Source: Siphonodentalium dalli
Lineage: Eukaryota; Mollusca; Scaphopoda; Gadilida; Siphonodentaliidae
Direction of reading: 5' to 3'
Length of the DNA: 64,000 bases
Assembly (NCBI GenBank): GCA_032622095.1
Contig: CP136068.1
Location: 152,979,151-153,043,150, forward strand
Below, piece by piece: positions 1 through 11,015 of the stretch (its first letter is position 1; the number at the start of each line of letters is the position of its first letter). The notes under the pieces are model-generated. The model searched no databases and had not been told where the DNA came from. It saw only the letters and a program-made list of their open reading frames with translations. A program made the position numbers and the translations under genes.

Positions 1-944
1 GGTTGCTAACAATATAATCGAGAAACAAATTATAAAAGTAAATAACTAATAAATTCCTCACTGGCTTTGTGTCCACGGTTTTACATGTATATATCTTGTG
101 CATTTGGCTAATAATACACTTCAAGGTACACACACACTGGCATGGACGGAGACCGTGAGAACGGCCTTTTTTTTGCAGATTGGCAATCACACATCGAATC
201 CCGTCATTAACATCGTTACAAAAAAGGCTACCGCGTCGCAGTAATGTCACCACGTTTGAGCGGCGCAACACCGCAGTACCACCATTCGTTACCGCTGGTA
301 ATGGGATTGTACAGCGAACGGTGCGTTGGTACCAAATGGTAGTGCAACCGCGATTCGGCGGTATGTCATCGCGGTATTAACACATGTACACATCGTTAAG
401 GCAGGTCGCTTACTGTGAGCAGTGCTGTATATTATTTTGAGTATAAAAGGAGCTAGGTGGTCCCAAAACTGGCCGGATTTAGTGTATACAGTCACCCTTT
501 AACCACAAATGCTCTATTTGTGCTTACGTACCATATGTGGTATTTTCACTTGAGCGTAATTATTTGCGCTTGAGGACAATGTGAATTAGCTAGGCCTCCC
601 ATTATATATAAATACCAGTAGACGTTTTGAGATATCGCTCCAACTTGAATATAGCATGCACAATGTGTAAACAATAATCCGGCGGTAGAGACAAGCTGCA
701 TGTCCACATTGGTAAAAAGGCTTTCGAACGAACAATCTTTCATTCGAAAATTTTGGCCAAAGCTAAATGCCACTAACGTCACCACCAGGCGTTAAGGAAG
801 TGGCGTCACCACCAGGAGTTAAGGAAGTGACGTCATAGACAATTAGACATTTGTAGTAATAATATCTATATATATGTTGCCTGAAGATATGTAAACCATT
901 GAAAGGCCTAGCAACATAAATATTTTCTAGAACCATGGCTTACT
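1..944. other. AT-rich intergenic DNA, no gene recognised
   Basis: Short open frames occur but none shows family motifs, codon bias or splice context that I can defend. There is a short direct duplication around 778-832, where the words GGCGTCACCACCAGG and GTTAAGGAAGTG recur. Palindromic CTTAAG-type words start only at the element that follows. Confidence 0.5.
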
Positions 945-2253
945 TATGGGAGGCCAAATTCACATTTAATAATTAATTGTGCTTAAGCGCAATCAATTGC
1001 GCTTAAGCGCAATCAATTAGCGCAATTAATTGCGCTTAAGCGCAATTCATGGTTATATGTAACAAAACACCCCTGGTGAATAAATAGGTTTCTCCAAAAC
1101 TTAGCATTAACTCCTATTGACATGTCACCTCTTGGTTTCATTGGTTTGATTGGGTAGGGAGCTAGCCCAACTTCTTTATCAAAATGGCAGACTCGCAATA
1201 GCATCACCTTCTGTTTTAGTTGGAGCGACTCGTGATAGCATTATATTATCTTCGGTATATATTAGTTGGGGCTACTTGCAATAGCATTACTTTCTGTATT
1301 AGTCAGGGCGACATTGATTTTCTAAAATTTTCGAGTATACAGGCACACCATATGAGAGAAGCAAGCCCTCGGTGACACCACATTCACACTATATGATCAT
1401 GGAAATACTATAGATTTGTGCAAGAGATGCTGATTTAATAAGAAAAACTAGAGCTCCAGGACTGAGACACCAAAGCTCCAGTGATTACACACCATTTTTT
1501 GGACAGGGATGCTGATAATATGAAAATAGGGTTTTTTTCCCCCTGATTTAAGTCAATAAGTAAACCATACAGTAATGCTCTAATTAATCGACTCCTTAAC
1601 CACAGCAGAATTATGGATAACTTTTCAGGATTTAGTCGGAAATATGGCTTATTGCCATTCATTGGAAAGCTCTCGAGAGCTTTTCGATGAATGGCAACAA
1701 GCCATATTTCCGACTAAATCCTGAAACGTTACCCATAATTCTGCTGTGGTTAAGAAGTCGATTAATTAGAGCATTACTGTATGAGGTAAGAAAGCCCTCA
1801 TGCAGTGACACCGCATGCATGTATAGGCTAAAATCTGTGCAAAAATACATTAAAAACATCATACAAAAATTTACTAAGAGTTCCGGGAAGGCGACATCAA
1901 TTCTTTGGATAGAGGGATGCTGATAATATGTAATTAGGGATTCTCCTTGTTGAACACATACTCACAGTTGACTGTTGAGTACAGGTCAAAATTAGCCCAA
2001 TGCTCATCTTGTGTTGCTAGGTGATACACCAGGTCATGCTAATAGTTTATGGGTAGGTTAGATAGTAGTCACAATTATGCTTAAGCGCAATTGATTGCGC
2101 TTAAGCGCAATTAATTGCGCTTAAGCGTAATTAATTACGCTTAAGCGTAAATGCCCTATTTGCGCTTAAGCACAATATGTGGTATTTGCGCTTAAACGCA
2201 ATCAATTGCGCTTAAGCGCAATTCATTATTAAATGTGAATTTGGCCTCCCATA
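945..2253. mobile_element. 1.3-kb foldback DNA element, TATGGGAGGCC termini, 6-bp target duplication CTTACT
   Basis: The left end reads TATGGGAGGCCAAATTCACA and the right end is its inverse complement, GGCCTCCCATA. CTTACT lies directly outside both ends (939-944 and 2254-2259), a perfect 6-bp target duplication. Just inside each end are clusters of the perfect palindrome TTGCGCTTAAGCGCAA and decayed versions of it. The interior holds a long hairpin and a partial direct duplication: the 'gatgctgataatatg' segment occurs near 1510 and 1917. No transposase frame is visible, so it is probably non-autonomous. Two elements near 38.4-39.4 kb have the same style of termini and the same target length, and a reversed relative lies at 39.4-40.2 kb. 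Confidence 0.88.
1575..1783. repeat. Long near-perfect hairpin at the centre of the 1.3-kb foldback
   Basis: Two ~100-bp arms are inverse complements with few mismatches and meet at AAAGCTCTCGAGAGCTTT (about 1668-1686). Arm words such as TTTAGTCGGAAATATGGC and its complement are easy to see. The short open frames read on both strands here are by-products of the palindrome, not genes. Confidence 0.85.
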
Positions 2254-2275
2254 CTTACTTACTTTTATGAATATA

Positions 2276-2641
2276 GGTCAAGTCAAATTTTTAATGGAAA
2301 TTTCCATGCAAATCTGCAGAGCAAAAGTTACAGAGACTTGATGTAGTATTAGAAACAACAGGTATTTATCTGGAGGGGCCGCTTGGTACTTGTTCCATTA
2401 TAATGTTGATGTAGTTATTTTTGATTTTTTTTTATGGATTTTCAAATGTAGGTTAATTGATGTAATTGCGGAAAAAAATTCTAAAAAATATAGTGATTGC
2501 AAAATTTTATAATTTACCAAGCGGACCCGCCATATACATTTCCAATACTACACGAAGTCACACGCAGAAGTATGTGCCACCCTGTAACTTTTGCTCCGCA
2601 AATTTGCATGGAAATCCCCATTCAATATTATTCACTTGACC
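2276..2641. mobile_element. Palindromic MITE, copy 1 (GGTCAAGT termini)
   Basis: The left arm carries TTTCCATGCAAATCTGCAGA followed by a 'gacttgatgtagtatt' stretch. The right arm carries the inverse complement, ending in CACTTGACC, so most of the ~366 bp can fold. The middle is AT-rich and contains 'aaaattttataatttac'. A second copy of the same sequence lies at 45.0-48.3 kb, interrupted by two insertions. No coding capacity. I could not identify a target duplication. Confidence 0.72.
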
Positions 2642-2663
2642 CCCCCCCCCCCCCCCCCCCCCC
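2640..2663. repeat. Poly-C tract (about 24 C)
   Basis: An uninterrupted C run abuts the right end of the palindromic MITE. The G-strand could form a quadruplex. Run length may be unreliable in the assembly. Confidence 0.9.
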
Positions 2664-2731
2664 ACCCCCTTAAAATGTGATGGGGTCTATAATTATTTAT
2701 TTATATAGTTATTTAATTGATGAGAACTTAA

Positions 2732-3312
2732 AGGGGTACTGTACGCCAAATGTTGTTGTTGGTTTCTATAATCTCCGAGTCGGAGAATAAGGTAACAATT
2801 TTTTCATTATTTGAAAGTCTTGTTGAGTACGAAGTAGTGTTACGGATGACAAATTTACCGGAATGCAAAAATACAAATTGTCGTTGTCGAGTAATTTTTG
2901 TACAGTTTTCAACCAAATGAATCAAATAAAAGTTATATTATGGGCATACTAGTCCCATATAATCATTTAAGTTATTGTATCGTCGCTAGTCAGTGAGTGG
3001 CTTGAGTGTTCTCCCCGTATCATAATATTTTAAGCGATCGTGTGTGCGATCGCTTTAACAATCCAGTATCCCTCAATTACTTTGTTTGATTACGGAAATT
3101 CGTAATTTAATTGACGCCATTTTATGGCTCCAGTCATAAATTCAATTTATATCAAATTATTAACTTTTAAATTATAAAATTTTAAGATAGCCTATTAACC
3201 TGAGCGTTTACAGAATACATCTTCGACTCAAATTACTTATGTTTCTATATATTATCGATATTAGATCGTTGTTGTCACCGGCAATTTAATGAAAATGGCG
3301 TACAGTACCCAT
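2732..3312. mobile_element. TTAA-flanked MITE, copy 1 (piggyBac-like target site)
   Basis: The terminal inverted repeat begins AGGGGTACTGTACGCCA and ends TGGCGTACAGTACCC plus two bases. TTAA flanks both sides (2728-2731 and 3313-3316). A closely similar copy occurs at 42,840-43,431, also between TTAA tetranucleotides. Both share the 'ttgttgttggtttctataat' start and the 'aaaatggcgtacagtac' end. A TTAA target is the hallmark of piggyBac-type transposition, but no transposase is present, so the superfamily is inferred. Confidence 0.82.
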
Positions 3313-3316
3313 TTAA

Positions 3317-4479
3317 AATCATATATATATTTGGAGATTGTCCCCAGGCCAGGAGCTGTTAAAACTTCCTGGTCGGGATTTATTCATTGGAACGTCGTGT
3401 CACCTCTGAACGGGAACTCCCCACTGACAGCTAATGAATCCAAGCTCCGCGTTTAATCTATTCCACTTGAGCTGCCACACTGCGATTCATTCCAGGTTCA
3501 ATTAAGAGTCAGAATGTCACAGAATTTTACTAAATACCTCACAACTGTAATATTGTATTTGGTAAATTACATTTGAACTTCAACTCCATAGTAATCCAGT
3601 AATGGGAACCAGGAAAGTGTAACCGAAACCGAAACCGAATACACTAACAACATATTAAACTTATAATATAAGGTTCATTCCGAAGTCATAGCACATTAGA
3701 ATACAGTGACATTCCACCAGCAGTTATTTGTAGTCTAAATGCATCTATAAATAGTCTATCACAACGGCGTGTCTGCACAAATGTTCTTTGAAGGCAACTT
3801 GTCACGACAGGCTAGTCATTGATACACCCATAATGACTAAATTAAGTGACGACAATGACGCCACAACAAATATTTATTTCGTATTTCGGAAGTTAATTAA
3901 CGGTCGTATTTGAGCACGCAGGCTGTAGCCAGCTGTAGCCGGTTGTATGATGTTTATAAAACATGCGCAGTATAAGCTGCAGCGGCCAGTAAAATGAATG
4001 GCGACTGTCTCTAAACATTGTAGGAATCACTGAACTAAATAGTTTCCCATAGGCGACAGTGTTAACGTTTCGGCCAAATTCAGTGAATTGAAGCCTGCGG
4101 GCCATACCAGTGATGTTTAGCCAGCTTGATTGACACCAGTTGATCACGAAAATGCAAGAAAAATCATAGGTCATATATGTTTACTTTTAAAATAAATCCC
4201 CAAGTGTACGACAGGGCTATCCCACAGCCAAATTTGATCTGGGAAAATCCAGAACTACAGCAGCTAGTTAAATAAATTTCCCGCTCACAAAAATCCATTC
4301 CCCTATTCATTCACCATTTTAAATTATTTAGATATGATGTACAAATCAAATAAACGCAATGTCATCCTTTAATAACGTGTCGCATGTATCAGGTGAAGGT
4401 CATTCTTCAGTTACCGCCACCTTTGGCATTCCACGGTGTATACTCGCTCCCCGACTCTAGAACACATTTAGCTCCCTGA
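3317..4479. other. Intergenic DNA with one ~100-bp inverted-repeat partner
   Basis: No gene is supported. The segment around 3,893-3,995 ('gctgtagccagctgtagccgg') recurs inverted at about 7,706-7,805 on the other side of the LINE. The remaining sequence shows nothing I can recognise. Confidence 0.5.
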
Positions 4480-4523
4480 TTCCTGTACTCCGACTTTGAT
4501 TGGACAAAGACAGATCAATCAAA

Positions 4524-6069
4524 ATGGCCTATTCAAATGTGGACTCACTGCTGAACAAAAGAGATGAATTAGCTGCAGTCATAATCGAAGAATCACCCGA
4601 AGTGCTCCTTCTAACAGAGATCTTACCAAAAAACTGTAAAAAACATACAAGCAGAAGAATTTCACATACAAGGATATGAGATGTTCACCAGAGGACTTGG
4701 AAAATGGCGAGGAGTCGCAATATATGTTGCAAACAAACTAAAGGCCAACATCATTGATGATCTCACAAACAGCGACGACGTCGAATCAGTCTGGTGCAGT
4801 ATAAAACTAAACAACAACGATAACCTCTTGATTGGCTGTGTATATAGAAGTCCGACAAACAGAACTGAAAACAACATGAAATTAAACAGCATAATACACA
4901 CCGCATCATTAAGGAAGGACTCTCATATGCTTGTCTGTGGAGACTTCAACTATAAAGAGATCAATTGTGAGACAAACAACTGTACTACGTCAGAAGAAAG
5001 TGCTGAATTTAATTTCTTAGAACAAATTGGAGACGCTGGTGTACATCAACATGTAAACCAACCGACCAGACAGAGAGAAGGACAACATGATTCCCTATTA
5101 GACCTAATCTTCACCAACGAAGAATTGATGATATCAGACCTGAGGCACCTACCACCACTAGGAAAAAGCGACCACCATATTCTGGCCTTCAACTTCATAT
5201 GCTATGCAGAAGGAGAAGAGGAAAATAGTACCAGGCTACAGTATCACAAGGGAGACTACGACGCAATACGGGATGAACTGAATGAAGATTGGGAAGAGGA
5301 TGACTCACGAACAGTGGAATCACTGTGGCAGAATTTCAAGAGAAGAATTGTGGAAGCATCCAATAGACACATACCATCTGCCAAAACAAAACTAAATACT
5401 AAAAAACAGAAATGGATGACAGTACAAGCACTTAACGCAGTGAAAGAAAAACATAAAAAATGGAAAAAATACATCTACGATAAGAAAGACTGCAGCTACA
5501 AAGATTATATCAAAGCAAGAAACACAGCCACGCATGAATGCCGTTCAGCTCACAGGGAATATGAGAAGAAACTAGCTGATAGTATCAAGAAGGACCCTAA
5601 ATCATTCTGGAGTTACATAAAAAGCAAGACAAAGGTTAAATCTGGTATTGGAGACTTAGAAAGACAAGATGGTACGATCAGCAGTGACAATACTGAAAAG
5701 GCAGAACTCCTTAATAGTTACTTTAGCAGTGTCTATACAATAGAGGATGAAGCAGAGGTTCCGAGGATCGGAGAAATCGATTTAGATGACAGTGTCGAGC
5801 TTACCAATATAGTTGTGACCACATATATAGTTATGCGACACCTGCTCGAACTGGACACATCGAAATCTCCAGGAGAAGACCAGCTACATCCAAGAGTCCT
5901 AAAAGAAGCAGCAAGTAGTATCTGTCATGCCCTAACATACTTACTAAAAAAATCCCTGGCCACGGGGGAAGTCCCAGCAGACTGGAGAGCAGCAACAGTA
6001 TGTCCAATATTTAAGAAGGGAAATAAGAAGAAAGTTGAAAATTACAGACCGTCAGCCTCACAAGCATAA
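4524..6069 (+). pseudogene. LINE endonuclease region and start of reverse transcriptase, frameshifted
   Basis: The second, longer frame (from 4,681, 462 codons) shows the apurinic-type endonuclease/exonuclease/phosphatase fold. Motifs are VYRSP at about residue 54, the GDFN motif at 87-90, a D-L-I-F-T motif near 141 and the terminal SDHH at 163-166. A basic linker follows, then the entry to the reverse transcriptase (K-S-P-G-E-D-Q-L-H-P near residue 395). The amino-terminal strand of the endonuclease (N-V-D-S-L-L-N-K-R motif) lies in a different frame from 4,524 and runs into a stop at about 4,675. The frame change occurs in an A-rich run near 4,630-4,645. A second change, consistent with loss of one base near 6,050 in the N-Y-R-P segment, ends this frame. 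The enzyme would nick target DNA to prime reverse transcription. Confidence 0.85.
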
Positions 6070-6080
6070 TCTGCAAACTA

Positions 6081-7373
6081 ATGGAAAAAATCATCAGAGA
6101 TAAACTTATGGAATACATAGAGAATAACAACATACTTTCTGAACACCAACATGGATTCCGGGCAAAGCGATCATGCGTCACACAGATATTAGAGGTACAG
6201 AATGACTTCACCAGATCCATAGACGAAGGTCACAACATCGATGTAATCTACCTCGACTTCAGAAAAGCCTTTGATACCGTCCCACATAAGCGACTTATGG
6301 AAAAACTATACACATACAGAATCAGGGGAAACATCCACCAATGGCTACAAAATTTTCTGAAAGACCGGAGGCAAGCAGTCAGAGTCAACGGAGCAATATC
6401 ATCAGTGGCAGACGTTACCAGCGGGATCCCCCAAGGCTCAGTGCTGGGACCAGCACTCTTCCTTATATACATAAACGATATCACAACTGAAATAACCTCT
6501 CGATGCAAACTGTTCGCAGATGATACAAAAATCTATACAGAAATAACGGACGAGCAAGACCACTTGCAACTCCAACAAGATCTAAACAAACTATCTGACT
6601 GGTCAGAAAGATGGCTTCTGAAATTCAATGCAGCTAAATGCAAGGTCTTGCACATCGGCAAAGATAACCCAAAGTATGCATACTCAATCAGTGACTCCAA
6701 CAACAATATAGAAATCCAACCCACAAATAATGAGAAAGATATTGGTGTTATCTTTGACACAGGGCTAACCTACGATCAACATATATCATCATCAGTGAAC
6801 AAAGCAAACCAGAGAATTGGAATGATTCGGAGAACTTTTAACCATATAGACGAGGATATGCTGAAAATCTTATTCAAGTCACTCATCAGACCAATGGTGG
6901 AATATGCTTCGTCTGTTTGGAACCCACACCTCAGAAAACATCAGATTGCCATAGAAAATGTCCAAAGAAGAGCAACTAAATTATCAACAACAAATAAGCT
7001 AAAAAATTTGGACAATGAAGAAAGAAATAAAATGCTCGGATTACCAACACTGCACTACCGACGAGAGAGGTGTGATATGTTACAAATGTACAAGATCATC
7101 AACCAGAAAGACAAAGCGGTACTCCCATCATTAAAGAAATCACTCTCAAACAGAACAAGAGGCCACAAAGAAAAACTGCAGAAAGAAATCCATAAAAACA
7201 ATAGCACAGCAAATAGCTTCATTCCACGCAGTACAAACAACTGGAACAACATGACAGAACTATGCATCGAAGCAGAAGATGTGAATGCTTTTAAATCAAT
7301 ATTAAACGACACCTGGAGAGGAAGGGCCAATACATTTTATTTTAAGTTCAACAACGAGAAACCGAAATCTTAA
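6081..7373 (+). pseudogene. LINE reverse transcriptase, 430-codon frame cut off from its 5' half
   Basis: The reverse transcriptase palm is clear. The first catalytic aspartate lies in Y-L-D-F-R-K-A-F-D-T-V (D59). G-I-P-Q-G-S-V-L-G-P is at about 115-124, and the catalytic F-A-D-D is at 145-148. The thumb and carboxy-terminal part contain the typical L-G-L-P-T-L-x-x-R-R-x-R-x-D-M-L-Q-M-Y-K motif. It copies LINE RNA at the nicked target. The frame itself is intact to TAA at 7,371-7,373. It is separated from the endonuclease frame only by the single-base change near 6,050, so the first ATG here is not a natural start. The ending N-x-W-N-x-(M/L) followed by F-K-S-I-L is usual for CR1-like elements. 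Confidence 0.9.
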
Positions 7374-7520
7374 TGTTTTTAATACGCACTGTACATGTAC
7401 ATATAATCAAGTCGCCAGACACCACAGATAGTTAAAATTGTGTTAAGAACTAAAGAAGAGGTCACAACAAGCCGGTAGGCTTTCTTCGACCGAAGATCAC
7501 AGGTAAATCACAGGTAGATA

Positions 7521-9384
7521 GGGGAATTTCTTATCAGGGAGATAATTTTTGAATATTGCTCCCTTGGGGTCTTCCATTTGGTTGGCATCAAGTTTTTATC
7601 TATGATATATTTCTTATTTGGTGAAAAATTAAATCTATTTCGTAAAAAAAATATATAATTATATCTTATCAGCCACATTCCAAGTTCGGAATACGATATT
7701 TTGTTGTGACTACCAGCTGTGGCCGGCTGCAGCTTTCTACTGCGCATGCGTAGCCGACTGTAGCCGTGGGCCGCGGCTGTAACCTGTGATGCTCAAATAC
7801 ACACAACAATGAACTGTTTATCCGAAAATGTACGCTCCCTTCCGCAATCGCAATTGGATCCAAAGGTCATAGGTCGATGAGTCCAGAATGATCAAACTCC
7901 AGGCAGAGTTATCTCTCATCGATCCGAGATATCGCGCAAACTGCAAAACAGAGGTCAGTCCCCTCGCTAAGCGATTTCTGAACGCTGCCGGCACGTGTAT
8001 TTTATTAATTAAATCTAACATTTTTTATTGAAGTGTTTTGTCAGTTACAATTAATTCTGGCTTGATCGAGACCATTTTCAAATGAATATGGACAGTTCTA
8101 TTTCTCAGAATAATGCAGAATGAACTGTAGTAACCTACACAAATCTGAAATAAATAAATGCGACATTTCTTCGCATTACGTGCAAGTGCGCAGCGGTAAG
8201 TGGTAAGTGGATATCGCTGTGATAACGGAGAGGGCGCTGCATGGAGTTTTGAGATTGTCGCGATTGGGATGGAAATGCGCCCAACGAACTTGACATCAGA
8301 GCTAAGCTCTCCCAGCTCTCCAGACTCTCCCGGCATAAAATATTCTTGAGGCTATTGGTGTTTTTTAAATGTACGAATTATAATTTATACAAATATACAA
8401 TAATCTTGTAAATTTATAATAAGGATCTACGATCTACGATAAGATTTTTAGCACTCATACTAGGACCGATTTTTAATGATAGTAAACTGTATGGGTGGTG
8501 AGTTTAGAGACACATGTCGGCCAATGATTTTGAGCCGGATCAATCCTAAAAAATACGCTCTCCGGCAGGGGGGGGGGGGGGGGGTCGCGCACAAAAATTC
8601 CATATATGAGGCGGGGGTGGGTGGGTCATTTCACCCGGAAAAAATGCGTAAATGACCAAAAATGCTATTTTTTTTCCTCCACTTAAAATCACTGTTTTTG
8701 TGCTCATGTAATCTGTTAATATCAACCATATGACACACTATGCTATTTAAAACATACTAACCAGAACTAACTACCATTTAGGGGTGTATGTATGCTGATG
8801 TATGTCAAAATTAATGTACCAGATTTCGACGGATGAAAGATATATTATATAAGCATAATTATTAAATGATTACCATCTTCTGTTCTTAATCCACATAATG
8901 GATATTATTTGTTATCAAGATAAACTTGATGATACAAACAAAAATAACAGTTCCACTATATTCCACTGGTTTAAAACTATAAAACAAAATAACTCATACA
9001 AAAAGTTCATACTATTTGGATAACAATATGAAAACTTAGCCTTTTGTGATATTAAATCAACCACAGTTATTATTCACAAGTCTAAGCAGTTAGGTACTGT
9101 ACATATACATGTAATAAGGTAGTATATCTTGGAGTTCCAGTTATTTGACTGCCAATACATATGGTATTGTAATTATTAGTTGTTTGTTCATTATTGGTTG
9201 CTTTGATATTCAATTTAGGATATAGCAGGATAGAGCAATGTAACTATAAAAGTAGCTTTTGGTATTAAAGTCTCAACTTATTCCATATGCAACATAAAGC
9301 TAGAATATAAACATGACTAATATGAACTTTGTTCTTGAAACTAATTATAAATCATACTAACCTGGATCAAACTGCACAGGTAAT
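7521..9384. other. Intergenic DNA with a G-rich dispersed repeat
   Basis: Contains the inverted partner (about 7,706-7,805) of the 3.9-kb repeat and a 17-base G run at 8,568-8,584. The G run is embedded in one copy of the G-rich dispersed family (about 8,560-8,660). No gene is supported in the rest. Confidence 0.5.
8560..8665 (-). repeat. G-rich dispersed repeat, copy at 8.6 kb
   Basis: It carries TCCGGC, a G17 run, then TCGCGCAC, 'ccatatatgaggcgggggtgggtgggt' and 'cccggaaaaaatg'. The same order of blocks, complemented, is found at 10.05-10.19 kb. The family is described under the findings. Confidence 0.6.
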
Positions 9385-9590
9385 CTATGCAACTCTCTTC
9401 ATGCGAACTTTCTCAGAGTCACATATCTCAACTGAACAGTCTGATCCAGGATGCTTGTTCTTATAGTGGGTTTCCATGTGATACGTCCAATAAACCACAT
9501 TGCACAGGGGGAACCTACATGTATACAGACGGTTTGTACAAGGTGACCGTGGCTTGGATATCTCTGCTGGCTTTAAACTAAACTTTATAC
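9385..9590 (-). CDS. Possible C2H2-like zinc-finger exon (partial)
   Basis: The minus-strand frame reads a C-x4-C-x11-H-x4-H pattern (C-R-F-P-L-C ... H-Y-K-N-K-H-P-G), close to but not exactly the classic C2H2 spacing. It is followed by an acidic/basic tail and a stop at about 9,385. A plausible 3' splice site (…CCAGCAG) lies just upstream of the finger on the minus strand. No second finger or neighbouring exon was found. It could be one exon of a DNA-binding protein, a transposon remnant or chance. Function is not claimed. Confidence 0.3.
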
Positions 9591-9599
9591 TCTGATAAT

Positions 9600-10486
9600 A
9601 AGTTAATAATACTACCAATTTTTCGCTAATATTGGTATATGTCAATCTGCAAACCAACATGACATACATACATGTATTTAGACTGAGCTGCTGTGAGTGT
9701 GACTTTCCTTGGCTTGGGTCCCAGATGAAATTTGTTCTACCCCTATTACTACAGTATTACTATTGGGCCTTGAAACTAAAACATCTTATACTATTGTTAT
9801 ATAAAAGAATATGGAGTTATTGAGGATATCAGGAAATGTATTACCTCGTAATTATTATGTTTTATGGCATTATGCCCAATGTTTTTAAGTGCATGCGTTC
9901 AGCATTTCCACATTTTATACTAATAGAATTATCTCCCTTTAGAGCAGTTTAGAGGTTTACTAAAATGCTGGGAATAGTATTAAATAATAAGAAATGGAAC
10001 AATTATTTGCTAGGGTTTGATTTGGTTTATATTTTATGTTTTTTGTAAGATTTTGGGGGGTGGGTCCCAAAAATTGGGCGGAAAAAAAAGAAAAAAATTG
10101 CAGGTAGAGGGGTGGTGGGTCCCCGAAAGGGGCAAAAACATTTTTTTCACCCTATATATGTAAATTTTTTCCGCGACCCCCGTCTCCGGAGACAATATTC
10201 GACAAATGAAAAACGTGTATGAATGTTTCTGATGGGAGTTTGTGGTATTTATTGAAAGATGAATTCTTTGCCGATCCATCCGTGTATATATCGTTATTAT
10301 TACTGGGGTGAATGGGCTAAATTTGTGCGACTCCCGAGCGATGGTGAAACGTTGAATTTCTACAGTGCCCCTTGTCTATATAATGTTCCATTAACGCGAA
10401 GAAGCCGCGTATATAGAGGCGGCGTATATGGGCAGTGCAAGGGGGGGGGGGGCGGACAGCGGAGCGCGTTACATGCCCCTGTGCAT
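9600..10486. other. Intergenic DNA containing one G-rich dispersed repeat
   Basis: The only recognisable feature is the G-rich dispersed repeat at about 10,045-10,185 and a short G run at 10,441-10,451. No supported gene. Confidence 0.5.
10045..10185 (+). repeat. G-rich dispersed repeat, reference copy
   Basis: Block order is: GGGTGGGTCCCAAAAATTGG, an A-rich stretch, GGGGTGGTGGGTCCCC, 'caccctatatatgtaaatttttt', and CCGCGACCCCCGTCTCCGGA. Related copies occur at 8.6, 46.0, 57.6, 60.5 and 62.1 kb in both orientations. Confidence 0.7.
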
Positions 10487-10850
10487 TGTTATAGTAGTAT
10501 TATGATTCAACATGAAAAGAACATATGTGTGTTAATGGATAAATTGTTATACTAGTATGGTTATAGTAGCATTATGATTCAACCTGAAAAAGAACATATC
10601 ATTAATGTGTTAATGAAACAATTGTTATAGTAGTATTGTTCTAGTAGTAGTATGATTAAGTCTGAAAGGAAAAATATTTGTGTTAATGAATGAAATGTTA
10701 CAGTATGTATAGTAGTATTGTTATAGTAGTAGTATGATTAAGCCTAAAAAAACATGTTTTTAATGGATACATTGTTATAGTAGTATTGTTACAGTAGTAT
10801 TATGATTCAACCTGAAAAAGAACATATTTTTGTTAATGAATAAGGATAAT
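10487..10850. repeat. Minisatellite, ~68-82 bp unit, 5 copies
   Basis: The word TATGATTCAA/TATGATTAAG starts at about 10,501, 10,573, 10,651, 10,733 and 10,801, each time preceded by 'gttatagtagta' blocks. Spacing varies because a short GTTATAGTAGTATT sub-repeat is itself duplicated. Confidence 0.85.
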
Positions 10851-11015
10851 CTTATTAGTTTTCCAGCATGCATTGTTAGAGTCAGTGTGATTGTAAGTAA
10901 TTGTTTAGTTTTTGTTTCCTATCGTGTGGTTATAATTTCAGTCAGTAGTGTAACCATGCATCGAATTTGAGTTGGTTGAGTAGTAATCTGAAACTGTTCC
11001 AACATTTCAATATAC

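Larger units (their letters stand above)
4480..7520 (+). mobile_element. Non-LTR retrotransposon (CR1/Jockey-type LINE), nearly complete, frameshifted
   Basis: This single plus-strand unit carries an endonuclease region followed by a reverse transcriptase. The 3' end carries a short tandem (ATCACAGGTA, then AATCACAGGTAG, at 7,496-7,517), typical of CR1-like LINE tails, with no poly-A. There is no RNase H-like domain after the reverse transcriptase, which fits the CR1/Jockey group. The 5' limit is uncertain: homologous-looking coding sequence starts near 4,500, but a promoter or ORF1 was not found. Two frameshifts break the protein, so this copy is dead, although otherwise well preserved. An inverted ~100-bp repeat flanks it at a distance. 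Confidence 0.88.

Noticed and set aside
4662-7330. Minus-strand frames across the LINE
   Set aside because: Antisense shadows of the endonuclease and reverse transcriptase frames.
4480-7520. LTR retrotransposon or retrovirus-like origin
   Set aside because: No flanking direct repeats, primer-binding site, protease or integrase. The endonuclease/reverse transcriptase order is that of a LINE.
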